A stretch of DNA of 64,000 bases, from the NCBI GenBank assembly GCA_963281255.1, contig OY725498.1, positions 620,001 through 684,000 on the forward strand, read 5' to 3'. The notes below the pieces were generated by a model that was not told the origin of the DNA, made no database searches, and was given only the letters and a program-made list of their open reading frames with translations. Numbering within the stretch: the first letter of the stretch is position 1; each line of letters begins with the position of its first letter. The DNA is from Aphrocallistes beatrix. Lineage: Eukaryota > Porifera > Hexactinellida > Sceptrulophora > Aphrocallistidae. The position numbers were made by a program, and so were the translations under genes. Below, piece by piece: positions 12,384-22,960 of this stretch.

Positions 12384-15300
12384 ATGGCTACATATAATGG
12401 AACTGTAGAACGAAAACCTCGAATAATCTTACACGGCAATCAAAGCTTTGAATCTTCTCAACTTTTGGAGCTGCTAGCACCAGATCATCGAAAGAATCAA
12501 GTTTGCAAGACAGAAAGTTTTGAATTCTTTCCATTCTTAGACTTAAGCACAAGCAGAAAGATTCCACTCTTCAAACCTAACTCTGAGATGTTAACGCTAA
12601 TTGAACAGTCTTCACAACGAGGCATAGAGATATCAGCTATTTTAGTACTGATCAGTCTAACCGAAATATTCAGCGAAGGAATGCATGGATTGATACAGAA
12701 GTTGCCTTTCAATGGATTCTATGGATTTGACGAATCAGATGAGAAGGAATGGTGGTCTCATGTAATAGTTGTGTTTTTATTTGAAACGAATGATAAAAGA
12801 AACAATAGTCAAGTGAAAAAGTCGATTGATGAAAACGGAGGAATCAGAGATATAGTTCAAAGAGTTGGAGAGAGATACTTTTGGGTATCAAAGCAAACTA
12901 CACCTGAAGAACTGACTGAAAGGTTAAACTGCAAGATGTCAAGCGTGAAAAGAAAATTAATTGTTGGAGAAACTCATTCTGATTGGTAAGTTGATACCTA
13001 AGTAAAACCCGTTTATAAGAATTTAAATTCAGATATAATATTTCAAAAGTTGTAGATCATTCGTGCATTCTCTTGGATGAAAAATTGAGTTTACATAAGA
13101 ATGTAAATTTGATATTCCAAAAGTTTCTATTTAACTGAAAGTCATTTATATGTTTGATCCTTGTTAGGTATCAAAAGATGATACAATCTTTTCGAAAAAC
13201 ATTGAAATGTTCATCCCAAACGAGAGTAAAAGACCTCTATCAAAGATTTGTTCTGATTGGAGGGAGAAAGAGCGGTAAGAGTACTCTAGGGAACCTATTG
13301 ATGGGACCTCGTGATGCATCATTGTTTGGAACAGAGTGGTACTATAAACCATCCGGAAAAGGGAAAATGTTTCAGTTAGGAGAGGTTGAGATAGATTCTA
13401 GATGGATATCTGGAGATGAACATAAAGAGATGAACAAAAAGAGCAATGTATTGAAAATACAAGTCTTGGATGAGCCAGTAAATCTAAAACCGAAACAATA
13501 TGGTGAATTTTTGGGAAAATGTGTAAGCGAATTTCAAAAAACTACCTTTCTTATCACTGTTAATCTAAATAATGAAACTCCGATGTCTAAAGAAGATTTT
13601 AGCAAAATAATAGACATCTCCAAGCAAGAAACTCACCAAATTTTGAATGGATTATTACAGAAGGATAACTATTCGCATGTCAAGGATTTGATGGAGTTGG
13701 TGGATCACAAATATTTCCCTGTAAATGGCATGGACTTTAGTGAAAGAAATAGACATGAAACCATAAAGTGGCTATTTGGGATCATTTTGGGTAAGAATCG
13801 ACCAAAATCTGTTATTTCAACTCATCATCAATTAGATTCCAAGGAAATGAAAATGAAAAATAGTAAAAATATTAGATCCAATTGGGAAATATTAGAAAAT
13901 AAAGATTTTAATTCACATACCAAAGAGAGTACAGATGAAAAGAAACCAGTCATGAAAAGTACCAAACTTCAACAGAGTAAGTTCTAATTATTGCTATAGT
14001 AATACTCTTTATAACAATTCCGTTCCATGTTTTAGTAACTATTTAGTTATATCAAACCGAATTTCTTAGTTTTCGCCGATAATAGTGATAAATTGTGAAT
14101 TTCAGTGCAAGCGGATACGAATTTTAGCAGAAATTAGTAACTATGGAGTATTTCGAAATTTCATGAGCTACGCGAATATCATTTATAAATTCGTTGAGAA
14201 GAGAAAAAATGGGGCAACTGTTACATAATGATATTCAATCATGTATCCACAGGCTATTGTTAGTTAATTGGCGCCATTTATGGATAAATGGGATAGAACT
14301 TTTGAAAAAAATAAAAATGAAGTGGCGAGTGAGCTCTTAAAGTTCTTCATATCTGTAACCTATTAACAGGTTCACTCGAAAGGTTTTCATCAATTCCTTC
14401 TTTTGAAGCAAATCCAGAGATAACACAAATATATCAAAGAAATGTACCAGCAATATCTGAAAGGCACAGAGTAGATAGAAATATTTTAGCTGAGCAGAGT
14501 GATGTTAAACGAGAAGAGTGGAAACAGAGAAACTGTAGTGAAGAAGCGACTAAAGATGAAATGATAGATCGTAAGAATGGAAAATCCCAGATAGAAGCAG
14601 AAAAAGAAAATTCCACAAAATTTCAAGCTTTAAAAAAGTAAGTTATCATTGTAACTCCAATAATTTATATTAAGATATTTTACTTTATAAATCTAAAATG
14701 TTTATAATATATTATTTTAGCAATAAAAAGCAGGATAACTTTATTGCACACTAATAAATATTCCAAACTATTCATTTCATTTAATAGTTATCGAGACATT
14801 GCTAGCATTATACACAAGTCACTAAATTGTACACAAGCTGAAAACGAAGAACTCCATCATCTTCTGTTCAGTTTAAATAATACTGAAATTGAGATGTTAG
14901 AAGTACTCAGAGAAGTGAGCAGGATGGGTAGAACCAGGGCAAGAGTCGTGGTGATCAACTTAGAAGAAATGCAGACTGAAGAGATCTATCTTAAATTATC
15001 ATATCTTTCAGAGAAAAAAGATTTAAACAATTGCACAGTCATCGCTTTCAAAGTACAGCATGGGAAAGAAAAATGTATTCACGAAAAAATTCCAGGAAAA
15101 TTTAATCGTTTGGTTGAAGGTGCTTGTTCAAGATATATATTTCTGACTGAGCCAAACAGAAAATTTGAGAAGAAGCAGAAGCTATCATCTGATCAGCAGC
15201 TACAAACATCTATCTATAGCAACGCAAATAGCGAAGGGGATAGAAATGAGGAATTAAAGGAAAAAATCGACAAAAAAGAAACTTCAGAATGCGACCAAAC

Positions 15301-15436
15301 TTTGGATTCAAGGGTATTCCTTTCCCACAATTCAGTATTTAGGTCCAATGAAACCAATAAACTGCTGTTCAGTTACTTTCTTTTGGATAAAATACCTGAT
15401 CATGAAGATATCACAGGTAATTCAGGTCCACAGTAA
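12384..15436 (+). CDS. B2: pseudo-GTPase / P-loop GTPase / pseudo-GTPase protein, four exons
   Basis: Predicted exons 12384-12985, 13168-13976, 14370-14637 and 14788-15436. All introns are GT-AG, and the joined frame is open for 775 residues. The start is the ATG giving MATYNG, as in B1 and B4; an in-frame ATG at 12360 is possible. Exon 1 encodes the P-loop-less domain (GNQSFESSQ at the P-loop position; SLTEIFSEGM). Exon 2 has P-loop GGRKSGKS and a degenerate G3 (DEPV). Compared with B5 it lacks about 30 residues covering the strand with the T-H-x-D motif, so guanine recognition should be lost. Exon 3 is a charged linker. Exon 4 holds a second degenerate G-like segment and the LLFSYFLLDKI module. 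An alternative acceptor at about 14720 would truncate the protein early. Confidence 0.78.
12986..13167 (+). other. B2 intron 1 (phase 2)
   Basis: Donor gtaagt after GATTG, acceptor ttgttag before GTATCAAAAG. The joined codons read Asp-Trp-Tyr-Gln. It marks the boundary between the N-terminal pseudo-GTPase and the P-loop domain. Confidence 0.8.
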
Positions 15437-16157
15437 GAAACTAATTTTTAATAAGTGATTTTTCTGTGTTCTATTATCAGTTTCTTTTCCCTAACATTGT
15501 ATTTGCTTATATAATTTCACTAGAGACAAACAAGTGTGTGTAAATATTGTTATATTTTATGACAAACAATCCAGAAATCTTTCTCGAAATATTTTGACCA
15601 TTAAATAAACGATTATAGCAGACTTCGATAAATAAAATGTAATAATAAAAATTATGGATAATCGAGTTACAGTTTATATTGCTAACAATATTATCTTAAA
15701 ATAAAATTTCTAATTATTTTTTCTGAATACTTGAAAGAAAAGATGAAAGATGTAAATTGAAATATTTTTTATCAAAATACAATGCAGAATATATGGTATT
15801 TCGTTAGAGTTTAGCAAAATTATAGAGTTAAAAGTGGTCAAAATATAATTTATTGTGGTAATTACATCTCGACAATATGTGTATTTATTTATTCGAAAGG
15901 ATAATTCAATAAATCACGGCTTAACTGCAAAACCCTAACGTTTTAATATATAAATATCAATCCTACTGTATAAAATGGTATTTGTTTCATTCACGAATTT
16001 GTCCTGCTAGAACGCTAATTCTTAAATTAGTAATTTACCAAGGTTTTTCAGAATCAGCATCATACAAAATAATTAATATTATTCCAAAAATTATAACAAG
16101 TGTTTGCATTTACACTCCAATATTAGAGATATTAGCTTAGATATTAGAAGTCTCAGC
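15437..16157. other. B2-T1 intergenic spacer
   Basis: AT-rich and non-coding. A polyadenylation-type AATAAA lies at 15604-15609, about 170 bases after the B2 stop. Nothing else recognised. Confidence 0.5.
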
Positions 16158-16949
16158 ATGGCAGTAAGGATCATAACTCATGGAAACAACGGATTTCGAT
16201 CTTCTCAACTTTTGAATAAAATACCAGCTTCTGAAGGAAATAAAGTCTATGCAACGGAGGAATTCGTGCTTTTCCCGTTTTCAGATTTAGATCTAAACAG
16301 AAGATTCCCACTCTTCTATCCAAATCCTGAGATAGACGCACCATTCAATCCAGAGGAAGATGTCATTTTAGTTCTAATCAGTCTAACAGAGATATTTAGT
16401 GAAGGAATGCACAGTTTGATTAGAAAAATACCTCACAACCAATTCTATGGATTCAATGAGGCAAATGTGAAGAAATGGTGGAAACGTGTGATAGTAGTAT
16501 TCTCCTTCGGACAGTATGGAGGAGAAGATGGAAGAGTTAGGGAGATGATTGCAAGAAACCGAGGGATAAAAGAAATAGTTGAAAAAGCTGGTAACAGGCA
16601 TATCCATGTGTCAGATAATACAACTCCAGAAGAGTTTGTCCATAGGTTGAGGGATATTGTAGCTACAAGTAAAATGAAGAAATTTAAAATTGTTAAGGAT
16701 CGAGCAAAAAAGGCAGAAACACAAGTGCTGTTAGGGCAGCAGCCTCGTCACAAGCCACGACTAAGACTAAGATGTCAGAAGATAGAGATAATTCTAGTCA
16801 CCGCTATGATACTAATGGTCATACTATTCATTTTGATCACAACACCATTTCTCACAGTCATTATATGCACAACTACAAAGCCCAGTGATGATACCTCATT
16901 TTGCTACGCGCTAAAGATTCTGAAACCAACGGCTTCTTCTTCAAATTGA
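16158..16949 (+). CDS. T1: P-loop-less AIG1-like domain with C-terminal membrane segment
   Basis: 263 residues from the ATG at 16158, directly after 'tctcagc'; the longer frame upstream starts only with TTG. The single G-like domain has GNNGFRSSQ in place of a P-loop, then the family signature ISLTEIFSEGM, an FYGF motif and IVVFSFG, ending near residue 180. A basic stretch (KPRLRLR) precedes a hydrophobic segment of about 29 residues (about 209-237), followed by a 26-residue polar tail. This fits tail-anchored insertion like some vertebrate GIMAPs, with the domain facing the cytosol. It equals exon 1 of the B genes plus an anchor. It is probably unable to bind GTP in the usual way. Confidence 0.85.
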   Translation: MAVRIITHGNNGFRSSQLLNKIPASEGNKVYATEEFVLFPFSDLDLNRRFPLFYPNPEIDAPFNPEEDVILVLISLTEIFSEGMHSLIRKIPHNQFYGFNEANVKKWWKRVIVVFSFGQYGGEDGRVREMIARNRGIKEIVEKAGNRHIHVSDNTTPEEFVHRLRDIVATSKMKKFKIVKDRAKKAETQVLLGQQPRHKPRLRLRCQKIEIILVTAMILMVILFILITTPFLTVIICTTTKPSDDTSFCYALKILKPTASSSN

Positions 16950-17672
16950 CATTTCTTGTAAGTTTAAGTATTTTGTTTTCATTTCTATATATATTTTTGA
17001 TGAATTTATTCTCAAATACTGTCTCAACAACCGGGGAATAGTTATAGAATCACTAAGAATCACTAAATAGTTAATCTATTAGATAATTGCTGCATTTGCA
17101 ACATAGAAGTGTTGTGCAAAATTTGATCTGATTAACTCCATGTATCTAGTACTGTAGAATAATAAATTCTGTAGTAAAAAATTGGAATAGTAATAGTAGT
17201 ATACTTAATTTTTCTAAATCCAATTTTTAATAAATAAACGACAAAATAAATCAAAACATATAGTGTTTGTACAAAATATTGCTAATAAATTTCAAAGCAA
17301 TCAATTTTAGCAGCTCAAAATACTATAAATCTGATATCTGTATACAGCAGTAATTTTACATGTCATTAAGATTGGTTAATACAATACGACACATTCTGTC
17401 AAAAGTTGTCAATATTTTAAAAATGTTGCACAATTCAAATCTTCACTCTATAAATATAAATTATATATAAACGGTTCAAATTTAATCAATTTCCAAAAAT
17501 ATTCTAGAATTGGAATACTAGATTTCCAAATAATAATTTAGAGACTAGAAGTTGTATACTACGTAGGACTAGTATATACATAGACTATCTATATTTCTAG
17601 AATATACAATTATGATGAATTCTATCATAGCAACTCTTGAAATTTAAACTATATAATTAGCAAATATTTAAG
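16950..17672. other. T1-T2 intergenic spacer
   Basis: AT-rich. AATAAA at 17161-17166 is a possible T1 polyadenylation signal. No other feature recognised. Confidence 0.5.
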
Positions 17673-18587
17673 ATGTCGATAAAGGATGTAATACAGAAGT
17701 CACGAGTCATTACCCACGGAAATAATGATTTCAAATCTTCCCAACTTTTAAATCGCTTGCATCATTCTCGTGATGATGTCTTTGAAACAGAAGATGTAGA
17801 GTTCTTCCCTTTCTCAGACCAAAACGTATTTAAAAGATTTTCTCCCATTCAAACAAATCCGGAACTGTTAAAGTTAGTCGAGCAATCGGAAAAGGATATA
17901 GACCTATCAGCTATTTTGGTTCTTATCAGCCAAACAGAAATATTCAGTGAAGGAATGAATAATTTGATAGGAAAATTATCCTACAACAGCTTTTATCAAA
18001 AGCATCTAAATGAGAACGATTGGTGGAAGCATGTGATTGTGGTATTTTCATTTGGAGATAATGTGAACGGAGACGAAAAAGCTGTGAAAAGGTCGATCGC
18101 TGGTAACAAAGGAATTAAAGAGCTTGTAAAGAAAACTGGGAATAGGTATATTTGCGTTTCAAATGAAACTACAGCTGAAGAAATTAACGAAATGTTACAG
18201 AGAAAACTCAAAGAATTGAAAGGGAAAGAGATAAAATTTCCAGGAACTCCATACAACCAGAATAGTCAAAAGATACCACAAACACAGCAATCTCAACTAA
18301 CACTATCCTCACCATTATCTCCACCATCTTCATCATCTCCACCACCATCATTACTAGTAGATGCACCACCATTATTGGAAGTTTCAACACAACCAGATAG
18401 ATCAGGAAGTGAAATGCAAAATGATAAAGAAGCGAAAGAAGAAGAAGGAGAAAATAATTCTAACATCCCATTGCGCCACAATGCTCCTAAAAAGAAGGTT
18501 CCCTTGTTATTTGTATTTTTAATAATCTTATGCCTCATAATCATACTTGTATTAGCGCTATGCCACAATTCAACAGTGCAAGGATAG
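17673..18587 (+). CDS. T2: P-loop-less AIG1-like domain with tail anchor
   Basis: 304 residues, ATG at 17673, thirteen bases after an 'ttag'. The G-like domain (about 1-190) has GNNDFKSSQ at the P-loop position, SQTEIFSEGM, and the RYICVSNETTAEE strand and helix seen in all B first exons. A low-complexity linker rich in Ser and Pro (about 205-240) and an acidic Lys/Glu stretch lead to a basic patch (APKKK). A hydrophobic segment of about 22 residues lies at about 276-297, leaving a seven-residue tail: a classic tail-anchored layout. The paralogue T1 is the upstream neighbour, with a different linker and tail. A role as membrane scaffold or partner for the soluble GTPases next door is inference. 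Confidence 0.87.
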   Translation: MSIKDVIQKSRVITHGNNDFKSSQLLNRLHHSRDDVFETEDVEFFPFSDQNVFKRFSPIQTNPELLKLVEQSEKDIDLSAILVLISQTEIFSEGMNNLIGKLSYNSFYQKHLNENDWWKHVIVVFSFGDNVNGDEKAVKRSIAGNKGIKELVKKTGNRYICVSNETTAEEINEMLQRKLKELKGKEIKFPGTPYNQNSQKIPQTQQSQLTLSSPLSPPSSSSPPPSLLVDAPPLLEVSTQPDRSGSEMQNDKEAKEEEGENNSNIPLRHNAPKKKVPLLFVFLIILCLIIILVLALCHNSTVQG

Positions 18588-19106
18588 ATGTACCTCATAT
18601 TAGTCCTGATGCCATCTTATATTCTGGATTATTTTATACCAAACGATTAATTGTGATGCATTATGTTTGTGTGTTTTCATCATAAACTACTTAACTACTT
18701 AATTAATATCCTGTATCCTGTTACCACTGTATCAATTGCTAAAACCTACATAGACTTTAGCCTTGAGAACAAATTTAAAGCTTTGAGAACAATTTTAAAG
18801 TATTTTGCTTAATATAATTAATCTTACTCCCTAAACTCTAATGTATAGTTTTTTTTGAAATTGAGACTAGCACATCAATCAGAGTTATTTTATTATAACT
18901 TAATGTGATATCTGATCACTTCATGGCATTAGAAAGAACGTACAGTAACTAAATAGGATTGGATAGAATGTAAATCTATACGTATATTCAGTAGGCATTG
19001 ATTATTCCAAATATTCTCAAGGAAAGTTATAACATAAGCTCTTTAAAACAAGGTTATGGACCAAACTGTATAAATATTGTTAATCTACAAAGTTTAGCAT
19101 ATATAA

Positions 19107-20357
19107 CAGGGTTGCCGTGGGAATGGGAATCGCCATGGAGATCCCCATACCCAAGGGATGGGAATGGGAACTTTTTGCCCCGAGGGGACTCCCATAGGAT
19201 TTCAATGGGGATCCCCATGGGTAATCCCACAGGATTCCTATGGCATACTTACCAACCCTCTAGGGATCCCTAAATTATCCAGGGAAATGACTTATGATCC
19301 AGGGATCTAGGGATTTAATGAAAAATCCAGGGATTTTGAACTTTCAACTAACCTAGAATAATTTCCATTAATGGAATATAGTTTATGAAATTTATTGTAA
19401 TTTTATGTTACTCATTATTTAGCAAGTCTTCAAGGATCCTGGAAAATTCCCTGGACTCACGAACTTCGAACGTATAAAATGGGAAACGGAACTTTCGTCG
19501 CTTAGCGTTTAGTTATTATTATTATCAACGTATGTAATTGATTATTGTTAACGGATATAATTTCGCCTCATTAGTGACTAAAATAAACGGGTACTAATGT
19601 GTAAGTAAGTGAAGTTGAGGCTTTTTGAATGGAGTATGTTTGAAAGTATGGTTGAGGGCTTTTGATTGAGAAATAAGTAAGGGAAGTTGAGGCTTTTTGA
19701 GTGGAGTATGTTTGAAAGTATGGTTGAGGGCTTTTGATTGAGAAATAAGTAAGGGAAGTTGAGGTTTTTTGAGTGGAGTATGTTTGAAAGTATGGTTGAG
19801 GGCTTTTGATTGTGAAATAAGTAAGGGAAGTTGAGGCTTTTTGAGTGGAATATGTTTGAAAGTATGGTTGAGGGCTTTTGATTGTGAAATAAGTAAGTGC
19901 GTAAGGGGTATCGTGATGAAAATTCCAGAGGAAAAAGTTCCGCTACCCCTTGTTCAGAGGACGAAATGTCCGCGATGAAATGCCAGGGCGACGAAAGTTC
20001 CTGCGACGAAAGTTCCGCCATTCCGCATAAAATAACATTATATACGATGTACCTTTCTTTAAATAGTTGACTTGTCCTTTTCGAAATCCTTTATTGCATA
20101 TATTTGAGTTTATTTAATATCCAGGAGATTTCCTAAATAGCCAAGGATTTCCCATGATCGCGAATTTCGAAATTTAACCTGTCTATTGATTCATGCTAAT
20201 TTAATAATATGATAATATCCAAGGATATCATTCCCAAAATCCATGGAAATTTTCAAGAGGGGTTGGTAGGTATGCCATGGGAATCCCCATGGGGATTCCC
20301 ACACGAATTATATGGGAATGGGATGGGAATTGAAATTTCATTCCTACGGCAACCCTG
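19107..20357. mobile_element. hAT-type non-autonomous DNA transposon
   Basis: Terminal inverted repeats start CAGGGTTGCCGT at 19107 and end ACGGCAACCCTG at 20357. They are flanked by perfect 8-base copies of ATATATAA at 19099-19106 and 20358-20365. An 8-base duplication with CAGGG-type ends is characteristic of the hAT superfamily. The interior is rich in GGGAAT/ATTCCC and holds a 72-base tandem repeat; no transposase is visible. It interrupts the upstream block shared by B2, A3 and A5. Confidence 0.88.
19611..19898. repeat. Four tandem copies of a 72-base unit
   Basis: The unit starts 'gaagttgagg' at 19611, 19683, 19755 and 19827, so the period is exactly 72 and the copies are nearly identical. 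As 72 is a multiple of three, the array gives a false repetitive open frame on the minus strand. Confidence 0.95.
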
Positions 20358-20630
20358 ATATATAAAGGTACTGTTCACCTGTTATAATTATTATTATAAG
20401 GAACCCTTTTGAACTTCATATTTTGCATATTTTGTAATAGCTTCTATGTGTGAGAACTATTCGATCTTGCCAAAAGTGAGCCGATTAAGCGGAGTCGGCT
20501 GTATCTCGTTTTATGTCTATGGCTTGGTTATGATAGAGTTGACATCCTTAAAATCTTTCATGAACATTATTTTAATACTATTTACCTTAAACTATTTGTA
20601 GTGACAAGAATCGTAATTCAATAAAGAAAT

Positions 20631-22241
20631 ATGGCTTCTTTCAATTCATTATTTAGAAAACCAAAAAAGGCTACTATTCAATCAAAAGAAGAAAGAAATT
20701 TTGACAGAAGTTTTATATTAATTGGAAACGGGGGGGGTAGTGGTAAAAGCACTCTAGGTAACTTGCTCTTGGGATGTAAACTTTTTAAAGAACACAAGAT
20801 GCCTGAAGCATATGGACATACATGCAAAATTCATTCTGGAGATTGTAGTATTGAATCATGTGAAGTTTATGATTCTGATGAATTTCCAAATGAAATGTTA
20901 AATTTCCAAGTCCTCGATCAACCTGGATTAAATGATCAAAATTTTACTCAAGAAAATTATTGTAATTTTCTGAAGGAATGCATCGCAGAGATAAAAGCTG
21001 AAATGTCTGCGTCTTTTCTTATTTTTATCAACCTAAATTCACATTTTTTTACCTCAGAAGAGCTGTTAACGATTCTGAATTTAGCTGAAATTCTATCTGA
21101 CAGTGGCTATAGTTTTTTTACAAATGCCATTGTAATGTTCACACATGCAGATGAAGTTGTTCCTGATATGAATCAAGATAGACTTGGAGAGAAACTTCAA
21201 GCTAAATTGAAAACAGAAAATTATGGAAGCGTCCAAGACTTAATAGATTTGGTGGATGGGAGGTATATTTTTGTGAACGGGAGAGATACAAGTTCAATTA
21301 ACAGAAAAAATATTTTAAAGACACTTTTTCAGCTAACCAGACCTAATTTAAACCTGTACATTCTCGGAAATAACGCATTTAAAGGAAACGAATTAAGAGC
21401 GTTATTCGGAGAAAACGAAGAAACCAGAAGTCTAGCAAGAAGATTACTTAAGTATGATGTAGAGTATCATTTCATTCCTGACTTAAATCTTTTCAGAAAA
21501 TTTGAAAAAAGGGATTTGGAAGAATATACTATCGATGCACTAAATAAACTAAGCGGAATCAGTAAAGGAATATCAGCCATGGTTCTATTGATAAGTCTTG
21601 AAGAATTGTTCAATGAAAATATGTACAATCTTATCTTGAATCTCCCTAAAACCTACAATCTTGGAAAAGAGCAGAAAAAGGATTTTTGGGACTATGCATG
21701 CATCGTGTTTAAACTGCCAGCTGATTCGGAAGATGATGCGAAGCGAAATATTGAAAATAACAGCCTACTAAGAAAACTAAGCATAAAGATAAATTATAAG
21801 TATACTTGGGTAACAAATAGGACATCTCCTGATGAATGTTCTAGAAAATTAACTGACTTAGCTAGGCGAGTCAAGCAAGATACAGAAGGGAAATCCTACA
21901 CTGATAGCGTCGTGTTAGAGGGAATGACCAAGTTGATTGAGGGATCTACTAAACTTAAAAATAGCAAGAATAAGGAACAGATGGGTGCTGGAATAAAAAA
22001 TTCAGAAATACGTAAAGAAGTCCCGTTCTATCAAGGAGGGCCAAACGATAGAGTGCTAGTGAAAGCTAACAAGTTTTTCTGGGATAAAGAATCAATATCG
22101 CCCCAAATCGGACATTACATCCTGAAGAATCTGAGTCCTGACCTTGCTGAAGAATTCCGGAAGAAATATTCCTATGAAGGAAAGAAAATTCCTACAGAGG
22201 AATACTCAGTATTTTGCCTTCAAGAATTGAAGAAAATGTGA
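20631..22241 (+). CDS. A3: AIG1/GIMAP-like GTPase with C-terminal pseudo-GTPase domain
   Basis: Single exon, 536 residues, ATG at 20631. The leader ('ttgtagtgacaagaat') matches that of A5. Domains: AIG1 G domain (about 24-235) with DQPG (96-99) and THAD (171-174). The P-loop reads GNGGGSGKS, one residue longer than the normal GxxxxGKS spacing, because of a run of eight G bases at about 20730-20737. The second G-like domain (about 240-425; GNNAFKGNE at the P-loop position) and the C-terminal module (SPQIGHYILKNLSPD) are intact. The extra glycine could weaken nucleotide binding, or the G run may be miscounted. AATAAA at 22340-22345 is a likely polyadenylation signal. Confidence 0.9.
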   Translation: MASFNSLFRKPKKATIQSKEERNFDRSFILIGNGGGSGKSTLGNLLLGCKLFKEHKMPEAYGHTCKIHSGDCSIESCEVYDSDEFPNEMLNFQVLDQPGLNDQNFTQENYCNFLKECIAEIKAEMSASFLIFINLNSHFFTSEELLTILNLAEILSDSGYSFFTNAIVMFTHADEVVPDMNQDRLGEKLQAKLKTENYGSVQDLIDLVDGRYIFVNGRDTSSINRKNILKTLFQLTRPNLNLYILGNNAFKGNELRALFGENEETRSLARRLLKYDVEYHFIPDLNLFRKFEKRDLEEYTIDALNKLSGISKGISAMVLLISLEELFNENMYNLILNLPKTYNLGKEQKKDFWDYACIVFKLPADSEDDAKRNIENNSLLRKLSIKINYKYTWVTNRTSPDECSRKLTDLARRVKQDTEGKSYTDSVVLEGMTKLIEGSTKLKNSKNKEQMGAGIKNSEIRKEVPFYQGGPNDRVLVKANKFFWDKESISPQIGHYILKNLSPDLAEEFRKKYSYEGKKIPTEEYSVFCLQELKKM

Positions 22242-22960
22242 GCAGTTCATGCTCTATACATCTAGGCTTATACAAGATTTACAGTATACTCTACCTAACA
22301 GTTTTTGTATTTTCATTGGAAAGATTGAGATTTTTTTGTAATAAATGTTGTTCGCCACCCAATATCTACATATAATTTCTGTCCCTGAAAAGATGTATAT
22401 TGTTTAATTTAAATATGTTTATAATTGCATCTCTACAAAAATGCCCTTGCTCCGATTAAATTGTAAACCTGAAGTTTAAGAATAACTATAATCAACAAAA
22501 TTTCTTTGACAACTGTAAGGAAGAAAATGTTATTTAGTTGTGGAGTACCGTCATAAACACATACTATCAGATAAGACGTACCTCGATGAGTACGAACTAC
22601 GTAATTTGAAGATTATATCATCAACTTAATATTAATATCACAGAGAATACATAATATGCGTAGTTAATATCAATTATTTCATATACGTAGTTGGCAATAA
22701 TAACAGAGATTGGATAATCTCGTAATTTAATATAAACATCATATTAGAAGTAATCTAGTTAATACTAATATCAGAGATTATATCATATCGGTATTTAGAA
22801 AAACTAATATCCTAATTTCCAAAACTATAAATTAAAACGCAAAACATTAGCTGCAAATTATAATATAAATTGCATCAAATATACAGAGAACCACTAATTG
22901 ACGATCAACGAATTGCACGCTACTCCTTTAGACTGTTTCTTTCATAGCGAAATTATTGAC
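22242..22960. other. A3-A4 intergenic spacer
   Basis: AT-rich, with many imperfect short repeats around 22600-22800 (AATATTAATATC- and AGAGATT-like units). No gene or clear mobile element seen. Confidence 0.4.

Noticed and set aside
18208-18598. Minus-strand frames rich in Met and Val
   Set aside because: Shadow of the Ser/Pro linker and membrane segment of T2.
19611-19898. CRISPR-like array
   Set aside because: Repeats are directly joined 72-base units without spacers, in a eukaryotic transposon.
19578-20021. 147-codon minus-strand frame with 24-residue repeats
   Set aside because: Caused by the 72-base tandem array inside a hAT element; no known domain.
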